The notes beneath the pieces are model-generated. The model saw only the letters and a program-made list of their open reading frames with translations. It had not been told where the DNA came from and made no database searches. DNA of 64,000 nt, taken from NCBI GenBank assembly GCA_022827185.1, contig JAJDTM010000017.1:1-64000 (forward strand), written 5' to 3'. Positions 6,216-14,202 of this stretch are shown here, piece by piece (the first letter of the stretch is position 1; each line of letters opens with the position of its first letter). The DNA is from Candidatus Poribacteria bacterium (lineage in GTDB: Bacteria; Poribacteria; WGA-4E; WGA-3G). Position numbers and translations under genes: made by a program.

Positions 6216-8015
6216 CTAAAAACTTCCCAAATAGATATTGAAAGTATGATCCACATGCCCTTCCGAATTCGTACATCGAACCGTAATCGGAGACTCACGT
6301 TCTGCCAACAGCCCCGCTGCCGTCAACGTCAAAGACCCTTCAGGCGTTATCGAATACAGATTCGCATTCGTACCGGAAATAGAAAACGTACCCGTCGGCA
6401 CACCCCGATTGAAAAAACTCGCCACATTATACGGGAATTGCCTTGTCTTACTCAGCAAGATCAGACCTGTCGGTGCAGACCGAGTGCTCGGTGCAATAAA
6501 ATTCGTATACACCGTAATCGTATACGACCCGCTAATCACCATCCCCACATTATTTGTCGCACGCAACTTGAACGTGAAAGCACCCGTTGCGGTCGGCATC
6601 CCTTCAAACGAGATCGTCACCTTCCCATCCGATTCCGCAGTTGCAAGCGTGAGTCCTGTCGGTAGCGACCCGGATTCAACAGTAATCGTCGGTTCAGGAC
6701 TCCCCGTGACCTCAATCGTATCCGTGTATGCCTCGTTCTGTTCAGCGATCGCAGTAATCGCGCCCGCAACAAATTGCGGCGTAACACCATCAAGGAGCTG
6801 CCACGCTGCCAACTTCGGTGTCGCATCACCCCCCGAATTCTTAGCGCCCAACCTGAAATTACCCGACAACGTGCCGGGTATCCATTGCCCAGGTCCTGTC
6901 CCTTTCTGCGGAATACGCCCATAGATATTGATTTTACCATCCCGCAGACGACTCTCAAGGAACATAAACGTTCCCTCTACTGTAACACTCGTTGGGTTAT
7001 TCGTAACTTCAAACTCAACATCAACTTGATTCCCAAAAAAGAGCCCAATCGGTTCAGTAGGCACGATAATCGCCGGCGCAGCCCGCGTCACCGTCAACGT
7101 TCCGAGTTTCATTGCTTCGTCATTTTCATCACGCGCTTCCACAACGAACTTGAAATCGCTCAACTCCTCATCCGCGGTCCCCCGCAAATACAAAAAACCC
7201 GCAGTCGCATCCCAGTTATGCCCATACCCCGCCAACAACCCATGCACATCGACCTTACTAATATTGTTACCACGTATCGGAATTGCCACATTGAGAACAG
7301 TTTTCAGGAACACAGTGATGGCAGTATTCCCGATCGTTAGTGGTATATTCGCAGCATATTCAATCTCTACATCGTCTACAGCCTCGTGTGTGCCGATTGC
7401 ATCTTCAGCGATAGAAACATCAATCGTGCCACTCCCACTCGACGGCACCGTAACAAGCAGTATCCAACGCTTGTTATCATCGTCAATCGCGGTCGCCGCG
7501 CTTTTCGTGCCAGCAGACACCGACACAACCGCACTCGTAAACGCAGGATACGGATAATCCAATTCCACCAGCACAATCACGATCCCACTGTTCTCTATCG
7601 TTTTAGATGAAAGCGAAAGCCCTATCTCCGTTACTTCTGTCGGCGGCGGTGTCGTATCCAACGTCTGCGTAATCCCCGCCGTCGAGTCATATTCAATCAC
7701 CTTCTGAGCGGAGATCAATTCCTCTTGCGTAACCACGCCACCATCGTTCACCGACACCATACCCGTCAACGACACCGTAAAAGTCCCTGTTACATTATCA
7801 GGTAAGTCCACACCGATAACCGCATGATTCCCCTCAAGATAGAGTAACGACAAATCACTAACACGAATATCCGTCGCTGCCGAGATTTGGATATTCGACA
7901 ACGCGAACCCACCTGTATCAATTTCGCCTGCATCCGGACGAAACAGGATTGTAAAATAGAAACTATCGCGTTGTATGCTATTGATTGCAGGTGCGAGTGT
8001 TGCTGCGATTGCCAT
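6216..8015 (-). CDS. Ig-like modular protein with He_PIG domain
   Basis: This 599-residue protein has visible modules in order: type A (1-115), a second A-like module (about 127-230, ending IGTHEAVDDVEIEYA), type B (about 235-310, WDATAGFLYLRGT), type C (about 315-395, INIYGRIPQKG), and a putative-Ig (He_PIG) domain around 415-510 (TVESGSLPTGLTLA ... GTFTFKL-like). A C-terminal beta domain follows. It has no signal peptide. It overlaps or abuts both neighbours (nine bases either side), so the cassette is one operon. A-B-C order recurs in the next gene, which indicates duplication from one ancestor. Confidence 0.7.
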   Translation of the reverse strand: MAIAATLAPAINSIQRDSFYFTILFRPDAGEIDTGGFALSNIQISAATDIRVSDLSLLYLEGNHAVIGVDLPDNVTGTFTVSLTGMVSVNDGGVVTQEELISAQKVIEYDSTAGITQTLDTTPPPTEVTEIGLSLSSKTIENSGIVIVLVELDYPYPAFTSAVVSVSAGTKSAATAIDDDNKRWILLVTVPSSGSGTIDVSIAEDAIGTHEAVDDVEIEYAANIPLTIGNTAITVFLKTVLNVAIPIRGNNISKVDVHGLLAGYGHNWDATAGFLYLRGTADEELSDFKFVVEARDENDEAMKLGTLTVTRAAPAIIVPTEPIGLFFGNQVDVEFEVTNNPTSVTVEGTFMFLESRLRDGKINIYGRIPQKGTGPGQWIPGTLSGNFRLGAKNSGGDATPKLAAWQLLDGVTPQFVAGAITAIAEQNEAYTDTIEVTGSPEPTITVESGSLPTGLTLATAESDGKVTISFEGMPTATGAFTFKLRATNNVGMVISGSYTITVYTNFIAPSTRSAPTGLILLSKTRQFPYNVASFFNRGVPTGTFSISGTNANLYSITPEGSLTLTAAGLLAERESPITVRCTNSEGHVDHTFNIYLGSF

Positions 8016-8024
8016 AATATAAAC

Positions 8025-10307
8025 CTATAGGAAATTTATCGTAAAAGGATTAGATAAAACAGAGGTAAAGCCAAATACCATTGCTGTTTTTCGTACCCGC
8101 ACTCCACTAATTGAAGTTCCTTTATACACAAGGTTATAATTGGCTTGAGATACACCACTCTTAAATTGAGTAAAATTAACATATAAACTCTGATCAAAAT
8201 TTGTCCAATCATAGGCGAAGTAAAAAACTTTCCCGCCACCATTCTGATTGTAATTATGATTATTAGAATACAAGTCAGAATCATTTATACCAACCAGCTC
8301 ATAATAACACCCCCAAACACGTTCTACCACATTAGAAGGTCTATTAAAATAACCATTACGAAAGAGTATAGAATGATTGTTTTGATTATAGCGCACATTT
8401 ATATTAGGTATATTGCCAACAAACTGTGGGATCTGTATAGATGGCAGCACATTTAGAATTATTAAAGGCAGAGCTGTTCCAAAATCGTTTTTGAATAAAG
8501 GCTCAAAACGATAATGAAAAGCTGTTTTTAAAAAATTACCAAAAGAAGTCTGGGTTCTTGCATTATTTGGGATTGTGCCTACAATTCTATGATTCTCTGT
8601 ATCAATACTTACCCCTGATGGCAACACTGAGCTTTGAACCGTATAAGTTGCTTCTGGTAATGCGTCTATCAAATGCGTAAAGGGTCCAAAATTTATCGTA
8701 TCACCTCGTAAAGCAATAAGATTTACATTACGCGCCGCATGTCTTATTGCAAGTCCAAGAGCTCTTGCCCTATCACTATCAAGTAGCAATGTAGGTTTCC
8801 TACCATCCGCGAGCTCCCACGGCACCGATCGCGGTTGTGCATCGCCTCGTTGATTTTTCGCATTCAGCGTAAGATTCCCACGCTGCACCCCAAATTCCAC
8901 ATTCGGAACATCCCCCTCAAGCAAAATCCCTTCACTTGGAATCACAGAATGATTTAATCCGAGATAGGACCCATCCGCCGACGCTTGAGTTGGGAAATTC
9001 AGGGTAGGGATGACAAGCCGATTTTTCACACCTTTCACAAGTTGAATTTTATCAGGCGGTTTTATCTCGGGTAAGACAGTAAAAACTTCAATAGAAACCG
9101 TTCGCGTAATCGTATCATCATCATCAGTAGCAGAAATCGTAACCTCCGGTATATTATAAAAAGTATCAACAACCCCATCGAATCTGATATACAATTTCCC
9201 ATTATTTGCGTCCCATTCATGATAAAACGGACGAAGTAGCCCTTGAACATCCACCTCGCGCACATTGTTCCCCGTAATATCAATCGCTTCACCCGCCCAA
9301 TTCTCACCGATTTTCACGAGTATCTTCCGAGTATTACGGATTTTGACATCCAACGTAATCGTCGGTGCATTCTGTGGTGCAAACGTCACCGGTGCCATCA
9401 CAGCCTCTTGTGAGAACCCGATAGCATCTTCAGGCAGCGTTATCTCCAACTCACCCTCACCCTGTTGTGGCACCGTAACAGGGACAACCCACTGCCGATT
9501 TTCATCATCGAGAGCCTGCGCATCTCCAACAGACGCATTCGCATCGCTCACATTTAAAAGATCGCCAGAGAAATTTGGCAAATCGTAGTTCGCATTCGCC
9601 TGCACCAACACCGTCCCACCGTTTGCGATAGAACGTGCAGAGACACTCAATTCCACATCAATTGATTCAATATAAGTAAACGTCGCACTTGCCGCCGTAT
9701 TCGACGGGAACACCCGATCCGCAGCAACCGAGACAACCCCTTCCCCGTTGCCAGTTGCCGGCACCCGAAGATCCATCCTATACTCGGTATTCGACACTTT
9801 CACAAGCTCACGCTTGATAATACCCTCCGTAACACCTACATCCGCAGCAGTAAAACCTGTTATAAGTTGTGTGCCGACTTCCGAAAAAGTAAAAGTTACC
9901 GTAATCGTTTCCCCCGCAGCAACATAATCGAGATTAAGAGAGATAGCCAACTCCGGATACACAATATCCGCAGTATCCAGAATCTCTATTGTCCCCGCGG
10001 CATTCCAGCGAATCGTTACATCCAAATCCGAATCCAAATTCGGGGTGACGGCAAGTCTATTTATCCGGATCCGTATAGAACCGCCATTCGATCCTATCGA
10101 CGACGGCATCCGCGCGTATGTCGAAAGCTGCGTTGTGCCATCACCACTCACCCTCTGATAAATGCTTTCCAGCGTGCCTAAATCACCAGAGAATTGTATC
10201 TCCTGATACGCAAGCCCGCTCAACGGTTCAGACGCGTTGAAACGTATCAAGAGGTAATCGAGAGCAACTGCGGTGCTTTGTAAAGTTGTTACGTTAATAG
10301 TTGCCAT
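8025..10307 (-). CDS. Largest Ig-like modular protein of the cassette
   Basis: This 760-residue protein has three A-type modules (about 1-110, 113-208, 213-305), then a B module (about 315-395, HEWDANNGKLYIRF), a C module (about 400-480) and a He_PIG-like segment (about 520-590, SSVLPSGVSIDTENHRIVGT). A C-terminal Asn/Tyr/Phe-rich domain (about 610-760, NYNQNGGGKVFYFAY) has a base composition clearly more AT-rich than the rest. The composition shift suggests that the tip domain was acquired separately, as in tail-fibre or adhesin tips. No signal peptide is present. The surface or virion role is inference. Confidence 0.7.
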   Translation of the reverse strand: MATINVTTLQSTAVALDYLLIRFNASEPLSGLAYQEIQFSGDLGTLESIYQRVSGDGTTQLSTYARMPSSIGSNGGSIRIRINRLAVTPNLDSDLDVTIRWNAAGTIEILDTADIVYPELAISLNLDYVAAGETITVTFTFSEVGTQLITGFTAADVGVTEGIIKRELVKVSNTEYRMDLRVPATGNGEGVVSVAADRVFPSNTAASATFTYIESIDVELSVSARSIANGGTVLVQANANYDLPNFSGDLLNVSDANASVGDAQALDDENRQWVVPVTVPQQGEGELEITLPEDAIGFSQEAVMAPVTFAPQNAPTITLDVKIRNTRKILVKIGENWAGEAIDITGNNVREVDVQGLLRPFYHEWDANNGKLYIRFDGVVDTFYNIPEVTISATDDDDTITRTVSIEVFTVLPEIKPPDKIQLVKGVKNRLVIPTLNFPTQASADGSYLGLNHSVIPSEGILLEGDVPNVEFGVQRGNLTLNAKNQRGDAQPRSVPWELADGRKPTLLLDSDRARALGLAIRHAARNVNLIALRGDTINFGPFTHLIDALPEATYTVQSSVLPSGVSIDTENHRIVGTIPNNARTQTSFGNFLKTAFHYRFEPLFKNDFGTALPLIILNVLPSIQIPQFVGNIPNINVRYNQNNHSILFRNGYFNRPSNVVERVWGCYYELVGINDSDLYSNNHNYNQNGGGKVFYFAYDWTNFDQSLYVNFTQFKSGVSQANYNLVYKGTSISGVRVRKTAMVFGFTSVLSNPFTINFL

Positions 10308-10330
10308 GATCTGTTACGAATTTCGTAACC

Positions 10331-10612
10331 CTATAAGGGTATACCCGAAATACGTGCACCTCCTGATACCATTTTTAATTCTAAACCATTCGGCAAAGGA
10401 TTAAAATTTGAAGTAGATTTAGCAAGCTCATACCGCTGTTCATCTACATACAATTCACCATTTTCCTTGAAACAGCAGAAATAAAACACATTATCACCAA
10501 ATCCAACAATTATCTCATTATCAGCGAAAGTTGGAACTGCAATAGATTTTATCCCTTTATCTTCGAAGAAAGTTTTGAGGGCTTCGGTTCTTTCCTTTTT
10601 TGTATCGTTCAT
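10331..10612 (-). CDS. Small hypothetical protein within the Ig cassette
   Basis: This 93-residue protein has a good ribosome site (AGGAGGAATTT-like) and sits between two Ig-like genes in the same direction. It has a beta-rich pattern with two adjacent Cys (FYFCCFKENGELYVDEQ). I do not recognise it. It could be a chaperone or small accessory of the neighbouring large protein, since such small genes sit beside phage fibre genes, but nothing in the sequence proves this. The DNA here is AT-rich like the 3' end of the gene downstream of it. Confidence 0.55.
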   Translation of the reverse strand: MNDTKKERTEALKTFFEDKGIKSIAVPTFADNEIIVGFGDNVFYFCCFKENGELYVDEQRYELAKSTSNFNPLPNGLELKMVSGGARISGIPL

Positions 10613-10628
10613 AAATTCCTCCTAAAAA

Positions 10629-11963
10629 TCAGAGAGAAGTGATACCATTTGGGGAACTCAGTGCAGGACTTAGCGTCAACTCGTTTCGACGGATCGGAAC
10701 ACCTACCGGTGTCGGCACTTCCGCAACACTCAATGTGTCAAGAAGCGTACCCGACAACATGTAGACATAGTTGTTTATGCTCGTCATACTCAAATCCCGT
10801 GAATTCCGATTGAAATTCGCACGTACCGGGTCCCCAAGCGTATACGTCTGATCAGAGTCCGAGATAAGCGGCAACCCCCGCGCATACGATGGCGGATACA
10901 CCCGAAGAAAATTCCCTTGGTTAGGGTTATCTGGCAAAAACAACACAGCCGTCAATAACCCTTGCGTCAAAGAAATACCCCCACCCGCATGCAATAGGCT
11001 CACAATCCGAGTCGGATCAGACCCATCAATATCTTCCAACACAAAATACGCTTGATAAGAAGATTGACCCATGTAAGAAGTGATGATATAGAGTTTACCA
11101 TTCTCATAATAGATGTCATCTATATCATGCTCATAGTAGTGTGAGGTACGCGTTATCGGAAACCGCCTTATGATCCCCGCTGTCTGTCCATTTTGCGTTG
11201 CAGGCGACACGACTACAATCTGGTCATCAAGATCAGCAGCATTTGCAGCAGGACCCGCCGAGTGCAACAGATACAGGTTCGTTCCATCATTTGCTATAGC
11301 GACATAGTTCGCAGTTCTACCCTGTATTGATGGTGCCGTAAACTCCTTTACTTTCTGAACAGTCTGATCTACACCTTCAGACGGCGCGACAACCGAGTAC
11401 ACCTTGATTGTGTTCCCATCTAATATGTAGAAGTTCAGATCGCTAAGGTTCTCTATGTTTAGTGTGATCACGCCCGGTACATTACCTGACCGATTACCAA
11501 GCAATACGGAATAATCAAAACGGCTTGCTATAAAGTTCGCATTTTCAGGTATAGTTCCATATAGATCAAATCGCCCGCCATACTGTATATATTTCAATCC
11601 TATATAGGGACCCTCTATATCGACGAATGTTGGCGCGTTATCTACAGGGACTGACAGTGTGAACGGAATCCCACGTGTAACAGTCCGAACGATATTCGTT
11701 TCATAAGACGGGACAATCGGATAAACAGAATACCCTTGCGAAAATCTTTGATCATCCGCAGTTACCACCATTACATCGTCAACTAATTGCCTCGGAGTGC
11801 CTCGTATCTGAACTCTATTGCGATTTGCGTTCCAATGATAATACAAACCGTCTGGAATTCCGTCTACACTGACACTTGTAGGATTACCAGTTATCCGCAC
11901 ATTCAAGCGATACGGGGTATCGATGACCATATTTTGATGTGGAAAACTGCGAATAACTATCAA
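10629..11963 (-). CDS. Ig-like (B+C) protein with propeller-like C-terminal domain
   Basis: This 444-residue protein begins with a B module (about 8-75, VSVDGIPDGLYYHWNANRN then IRGTP) and a C module (about 85-170, VDIEGPYIGL then LYGTIPEN). The rest (about 180-440) has repeated short beta strands such as LYLLHSAGPA, GKLYIITSYM and NNYVYMLSG, typical of a beta-propeller or YncE-like blade pattern. No signal peptide is seen. Its B and C modules align best with those of the next gene (11966-12490), so the two are recent relatives. Confidence 0.65.
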   Translation of the reverse strand: MIVIRSFPHQNMVIDTPYRLNVRITGNPTSVSVDGIPDGLYYHWNANRNRVQIRGTPRQLVDDVMVVTADDQRFSQGYSVYPIVPSYETNIVRTVTRGIPFTLSVPVDNAPTFVDIEGPYIGLKYIQYGGRFDLYGTIPENANFIASRFDYSVLLGNRSGNVPGVITLNIENLSDLNFYILDGNTIKVYSVVAPSEGVDQTVQKVKEFTAPSIQGRTANYVAIANDGTNLYLLHSAGPAANAADLDDQIVVVSPATQNGQTAGIIRRFPITRTSHYYEHDIDDIYYENGKLYIITSYMGQSSYQAYFVLEDIDGSDPTRIVSLLHAGGGISLTQGLLTAVLFLPDNPNQGNFLRVYPPSYARGLPLISDSDQTYTLGDPVRANFNRNSRDLSMTSINNYVYMLSGTLLDTLSVAEVPTPVGVPIRRNELTLSPALSSPNGITSL

Positions 11964-11965
11964 CG

Positions 11966-12490
11966 CTATCCTCCAATGCCTATCTCAAGATCAAGCTCTG
12001 CTGTATCAAACACGTCTCTATTATACGCCTCAATACTGAAACTAAAATTACGCCTCGTAAAGACGCGGTTAGATGGTATGATCCCATAAAGTTCACCATC
12101 ACCATCTTCTTTGAGTCTATGCCTCAACCCTATGTAAGGCCCTCGAACCACAAGATGATTTACCGACCCTGTGATCGGAATAGTAATCCGAGTTTCACCA
12201 CCTGTTTGAACCGTTACTCTTGTTAAGGCTCCAATGATAGGCGGTATACGTACGATAGAGAATGTTTGCGTAAATCGCTGATCATCGGCAACAATGGTAA
12301 CGTCGATGTTCGTGTAAGCATCCGGTGTTCCACGTATCTCTAAATGCGTCCCTGTCCAGTGTGTATAAAATCCATTAAGCCGTCCTGTCGCATAAACAGT
12401 TGACGGGTTACCAGATATAGCCACATTCAAAGAAAAAGGTGTCCCGATAGGTATTCTCTGACGCGGAAACGGTGTAATAATAACTGCCAT
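11966..12490 (-). CDS. Short Ig-like protein, one B and one C module
   Basis: This is the minimal form of the family: 174 residues holding one B module (TVYATGRLNGFYTHWTG, LEIRGTPDAY, VTIVADDQRF) and one C module (LVVRGPYIGLRHRL, ELYGIIPSN). The start is the ATG at 12490 (MAVIITPFPRQ), which has GAGGGC upstream and lies just past the previous stop; the frame is open to 12538. Because it holds only B plus C, it supports treating B-C as a single evolutionary unit. Confidence 0.65.
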   Translation of the reverse strand: MAVIITPFPRQRIPIGTPFSLNVAISGNPSTVYATGRLNGFYTHWTGTHLEIRGTPDAYTNIDVTIVADDQRFTQTFSIVRIPPIIGALTRVTVQTGGETRITIPITGSVNHLVVRGPYIGLRHRLKEDGDGELYGIIPSNRVFTRRNFSFSIEAYNRDVFDTAELDLEIGIGG

Positions 12491-12497
12491 GTAGCCC

Positions 12498-12872
12498 TCA
12501 ATTATACCGAAAAACTTTAGGTACACACTCCAAATCAAATTCTTCTGTGTCAGGTAAATCTACAGACCGATCAGAAATCTCAGAGTTCGCCCAATCCACA
12601 GTATACTGCCGATCTCGCATTGATACCTCAAAACTGCCAAGCGCACCTTCGGGAACTTCAACCGGTATCATACAAAGTGTCTGGTTAGGTTCTGTAACGT
12701 GTGCGACTTCTATGGCATCTGGGAACACAAGATTCGTTATCCCATTGCCACTATCAGCCGTGAACACAAAATCATCAATAGATAAATCTGAAACAATATG
12801 ATTTATTACAACATTAATACCAAAATTACCACCATGAATATCTTCATTGTTTGACAAAACTGCTTTTAACAT
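12498..12872 (-). CDS. Single type A Ig-like module protein
   Basis: This 124-residue protein is essentially one A module (ISD-type strand VSDLSIDDFVFTADS, then IPVEVPEGALGSFEVSM). The start is the ATG at 12872, preceded by AGGAGAAAAAAG and overlapping the upstream stop at 12883 by being just beyond it. No signal peptide is present. Together with 11966-12490 it shows that modules can stand alone as separate genes or be fused. Confidence 0.65.
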   Translation of the reverse strand: MLKAVLSNNEDIHGGNFGINVVINHIVSDLSIDDFVFTADSGNGITNLVFPDAIEVAHVTEPNQTLCMIPVEVPEGALGSFEVSMRDRQYTVDWANSEISDRSVDLPDTEEFDLECVPKVFRYN

Positions 12873-12882
12873 CTTTTTTCTC

Positions 12883-14025
12883 CTATGAAGCATCCTCAAG
12901 TCGTAATGTTATCCTCTTTAAACGTTCACCATTCGCACGAGCAGCGATTTGTATATCAAGGTCATCTGCATTTCTGCGATCATAACGCAGAACTCTAAGA
13001 AGCGATCTATACACTTCCAAATCAAAATCACTTGTCGTATAAACCACTTGACCTTCAGGCGGATCAACGAGAACCGTCTGCTGCGTTAAGGTCGGCGGTG
13101 CTGTGACCAACACTGTTTCTTGTCTTAAAACCGGTGGCGGATTGACCGTCTGCGTTTGCTGAACCAACACAGGCGGTGGATTTACAGTTCTTGTTTGCTG
13201 GACTAAAGTCGGTGGTTGATTAGCCAAAATGACCTGTTGCGTCAAAGTTGGTGGTGGATTTACAGTTCTTGTTTGCTGAACCAACACAGGCGGTGGATTT
13301 ACAGTTCTTGTTTGCTGGACTAAAGTCGGTGGTGGATTTACAGTTCTTGTTTGCTGGACTAAAGTCGGTGGTTGATCAGCCAAAATGACCTGTTGCGTCA
13401 AAGTTGGTGGTGCAGTTACCAACACTGTTTTTTGCGTCAAAACAGGCGGGTCCGCGACGAGCGAAGTCGGTTGAACTTTTGTTGGCGGTTCTGGTGCTAA
13501 CCGCGTTGCTTGCGTCAAAATCGGTGGTTGATCAGCCAAAATGACCTGTTGCGTCAAAGTTGGTGGTGCAGTTACCAACACTGTTTTTTGCGTCAAAACA
13601 GGCGCGGCTGCCACCAGCGAGGTAGACTGAACTTTCGTCGGTGGGTCCGCTACGAGCGAAGTAGCCTGCACATTATCGGGTGGAGCCGCCACTAACGAAG
13701 TAGCCTGCACTCTATCAGGCGGAGCCGCTACCAACGAAGTCGCCTGCACTCTATCAGGCGGAGCTGCTACCAATGAAGTCGCCTGAACATTGTCCGGTGG
13801 AGCTGCTACCAATGAAGTTTGTTGCACATTATCCGGTGGCGCTGCGACGAGCGAAGTTTGTTGCACATTGTCGGGCGGAGCTGCGACGAGCGAAGTTTGT
13901 TGTTCTTTTATCGGTGGGTCTGGTGCTAACCGCGTCTGTTGAACTTTCGTTGGTGGGTCCGCGATAATTGGACACCTTAATCCGTACAACCCCCCTTGAG
14001 GAAACACCCCAGCAAAACACCACAC
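12883..14025 (-). CDS. Protein of 23 tandem 13-residue Pro/Gln/Thr repeats
   Basis: This is a 380-residue protein with a GTG start; TAA lies immediately upstream in frame, so no longer form exists. Residues 23-321 are exactly 23 repeats of 13 residues with no insertion or deletion, consensus PP-x-x-x-Q-x-T-x-LV-x-x (for example PPDNVQQTSLVAA, PPTLVQQTRTVNP). Repeats fall into sub-types: residues 49-140 are nearly identical DNV/DRV forms, later ones are TLTQQ and LVQQT forms. The C-terminal 59 residues are a separate charged domain (VYRSLLRVLRYDRRN). It lacks a normal signal peptide and heads the Ig cassette. A long regular stalk or fibre is the obvious guess; no known family matched by eye. 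Confidence 0.7.
   Translation of the reverse strand: MWCFAGVFPQGGLYGLRCPIIADPPTKVQQTRLAPDPPIKEQQTSLVAAPPDNVQQTSLVAAPPDNVQQTSLVAAPPDNVQATSLVAAPPDRVQATSLVAAPPDRVQATSLVAAPPDNVQATSLVADPPTKVQSTSLVAAAPVLTQKTVLVTAPPTLTQQVILADQPPILTQATRLAPEPPTKVQPTSLVADPPVLTQKTVLVTAPPTLTQQVILADQPPTLVQQTRTVNPPPTLVQQTRTVNPPPVLVQQTRTVNPPPTLTQQVILANQPPTLVQQTRTVNPPPVLVQQTQTVNPPPVLRQETVLVTAPPTLTQQTVLVDPPEGQVVYTTSDFDLEVYRSLLRVLRYDRRNADDLDIQIAARANGERLKRITLRLEDAS
13063..13959 (-). repeat. Tandem array of 23 x 39 bp inside the coding region
   Basis: The 897 bases encode the 13-residue repeats and have an exact 39-bp period. Some adjacent units are almost identical at DNA level (13700-13880), while others differ, so the array grows and shrinks by unequal exchange. 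There are no spacers and the reading frame is kept throughout, so this is not a CRISPR array. Confidence 0.9.
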
Positions 14026-14202
14026 TTATCAGGGCGGAGGAGTTTTATAAATGTATAGGTGTTTTTGGAATTCACTATAATTTATTTACAATATGCGTTA
14101 GGAATAAAAAAGGGTATGATTATTTGCTATCGGCTTCAGTTGTTAGTTATCAGTGATAGTAAATCGGGTTTACAAAGCCCTTTTACCTATGAGGCGCGCA
14201 GC
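14026..14202. other. Gap between Ig cassette and WD40 genes
   Basis: There is no gene. The sequence is AT-rich next to the cassette head and should hold its promoter, but I see only partial boxes. Near 14115-14155 lies a fragment (GCTATCGGCTTCAGTTG, then TTAGTTATCAGTGATAG) related to the ACTGATA heptamer repeats seen elsewhere. A weak hairpin GGGTTT-ACA-AAGCCC followed by TTTT is at 14166-14184. Confidence 0.5.

Noticed and set aside
6246..7610. Long plus-strand frames opposite the Ig-like genes
   Set aside because: They are Arg/Ser-rich shadows of the leftward genes without ribosome sites.
13063..13959. 39-bp direct repeats as a CRISPR array
   Set aside because: There are no unique spacers, the period is exactly three times 13 codons, and the reading frame is open throughout.
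14166..14184. Intrinsic terminator GGGTTT-ACA-AAGCCC-TTTT
   Set aside because: It would stop rightward transcription, but no rightward gene ends here, and on the minus strand the T-run is missing.
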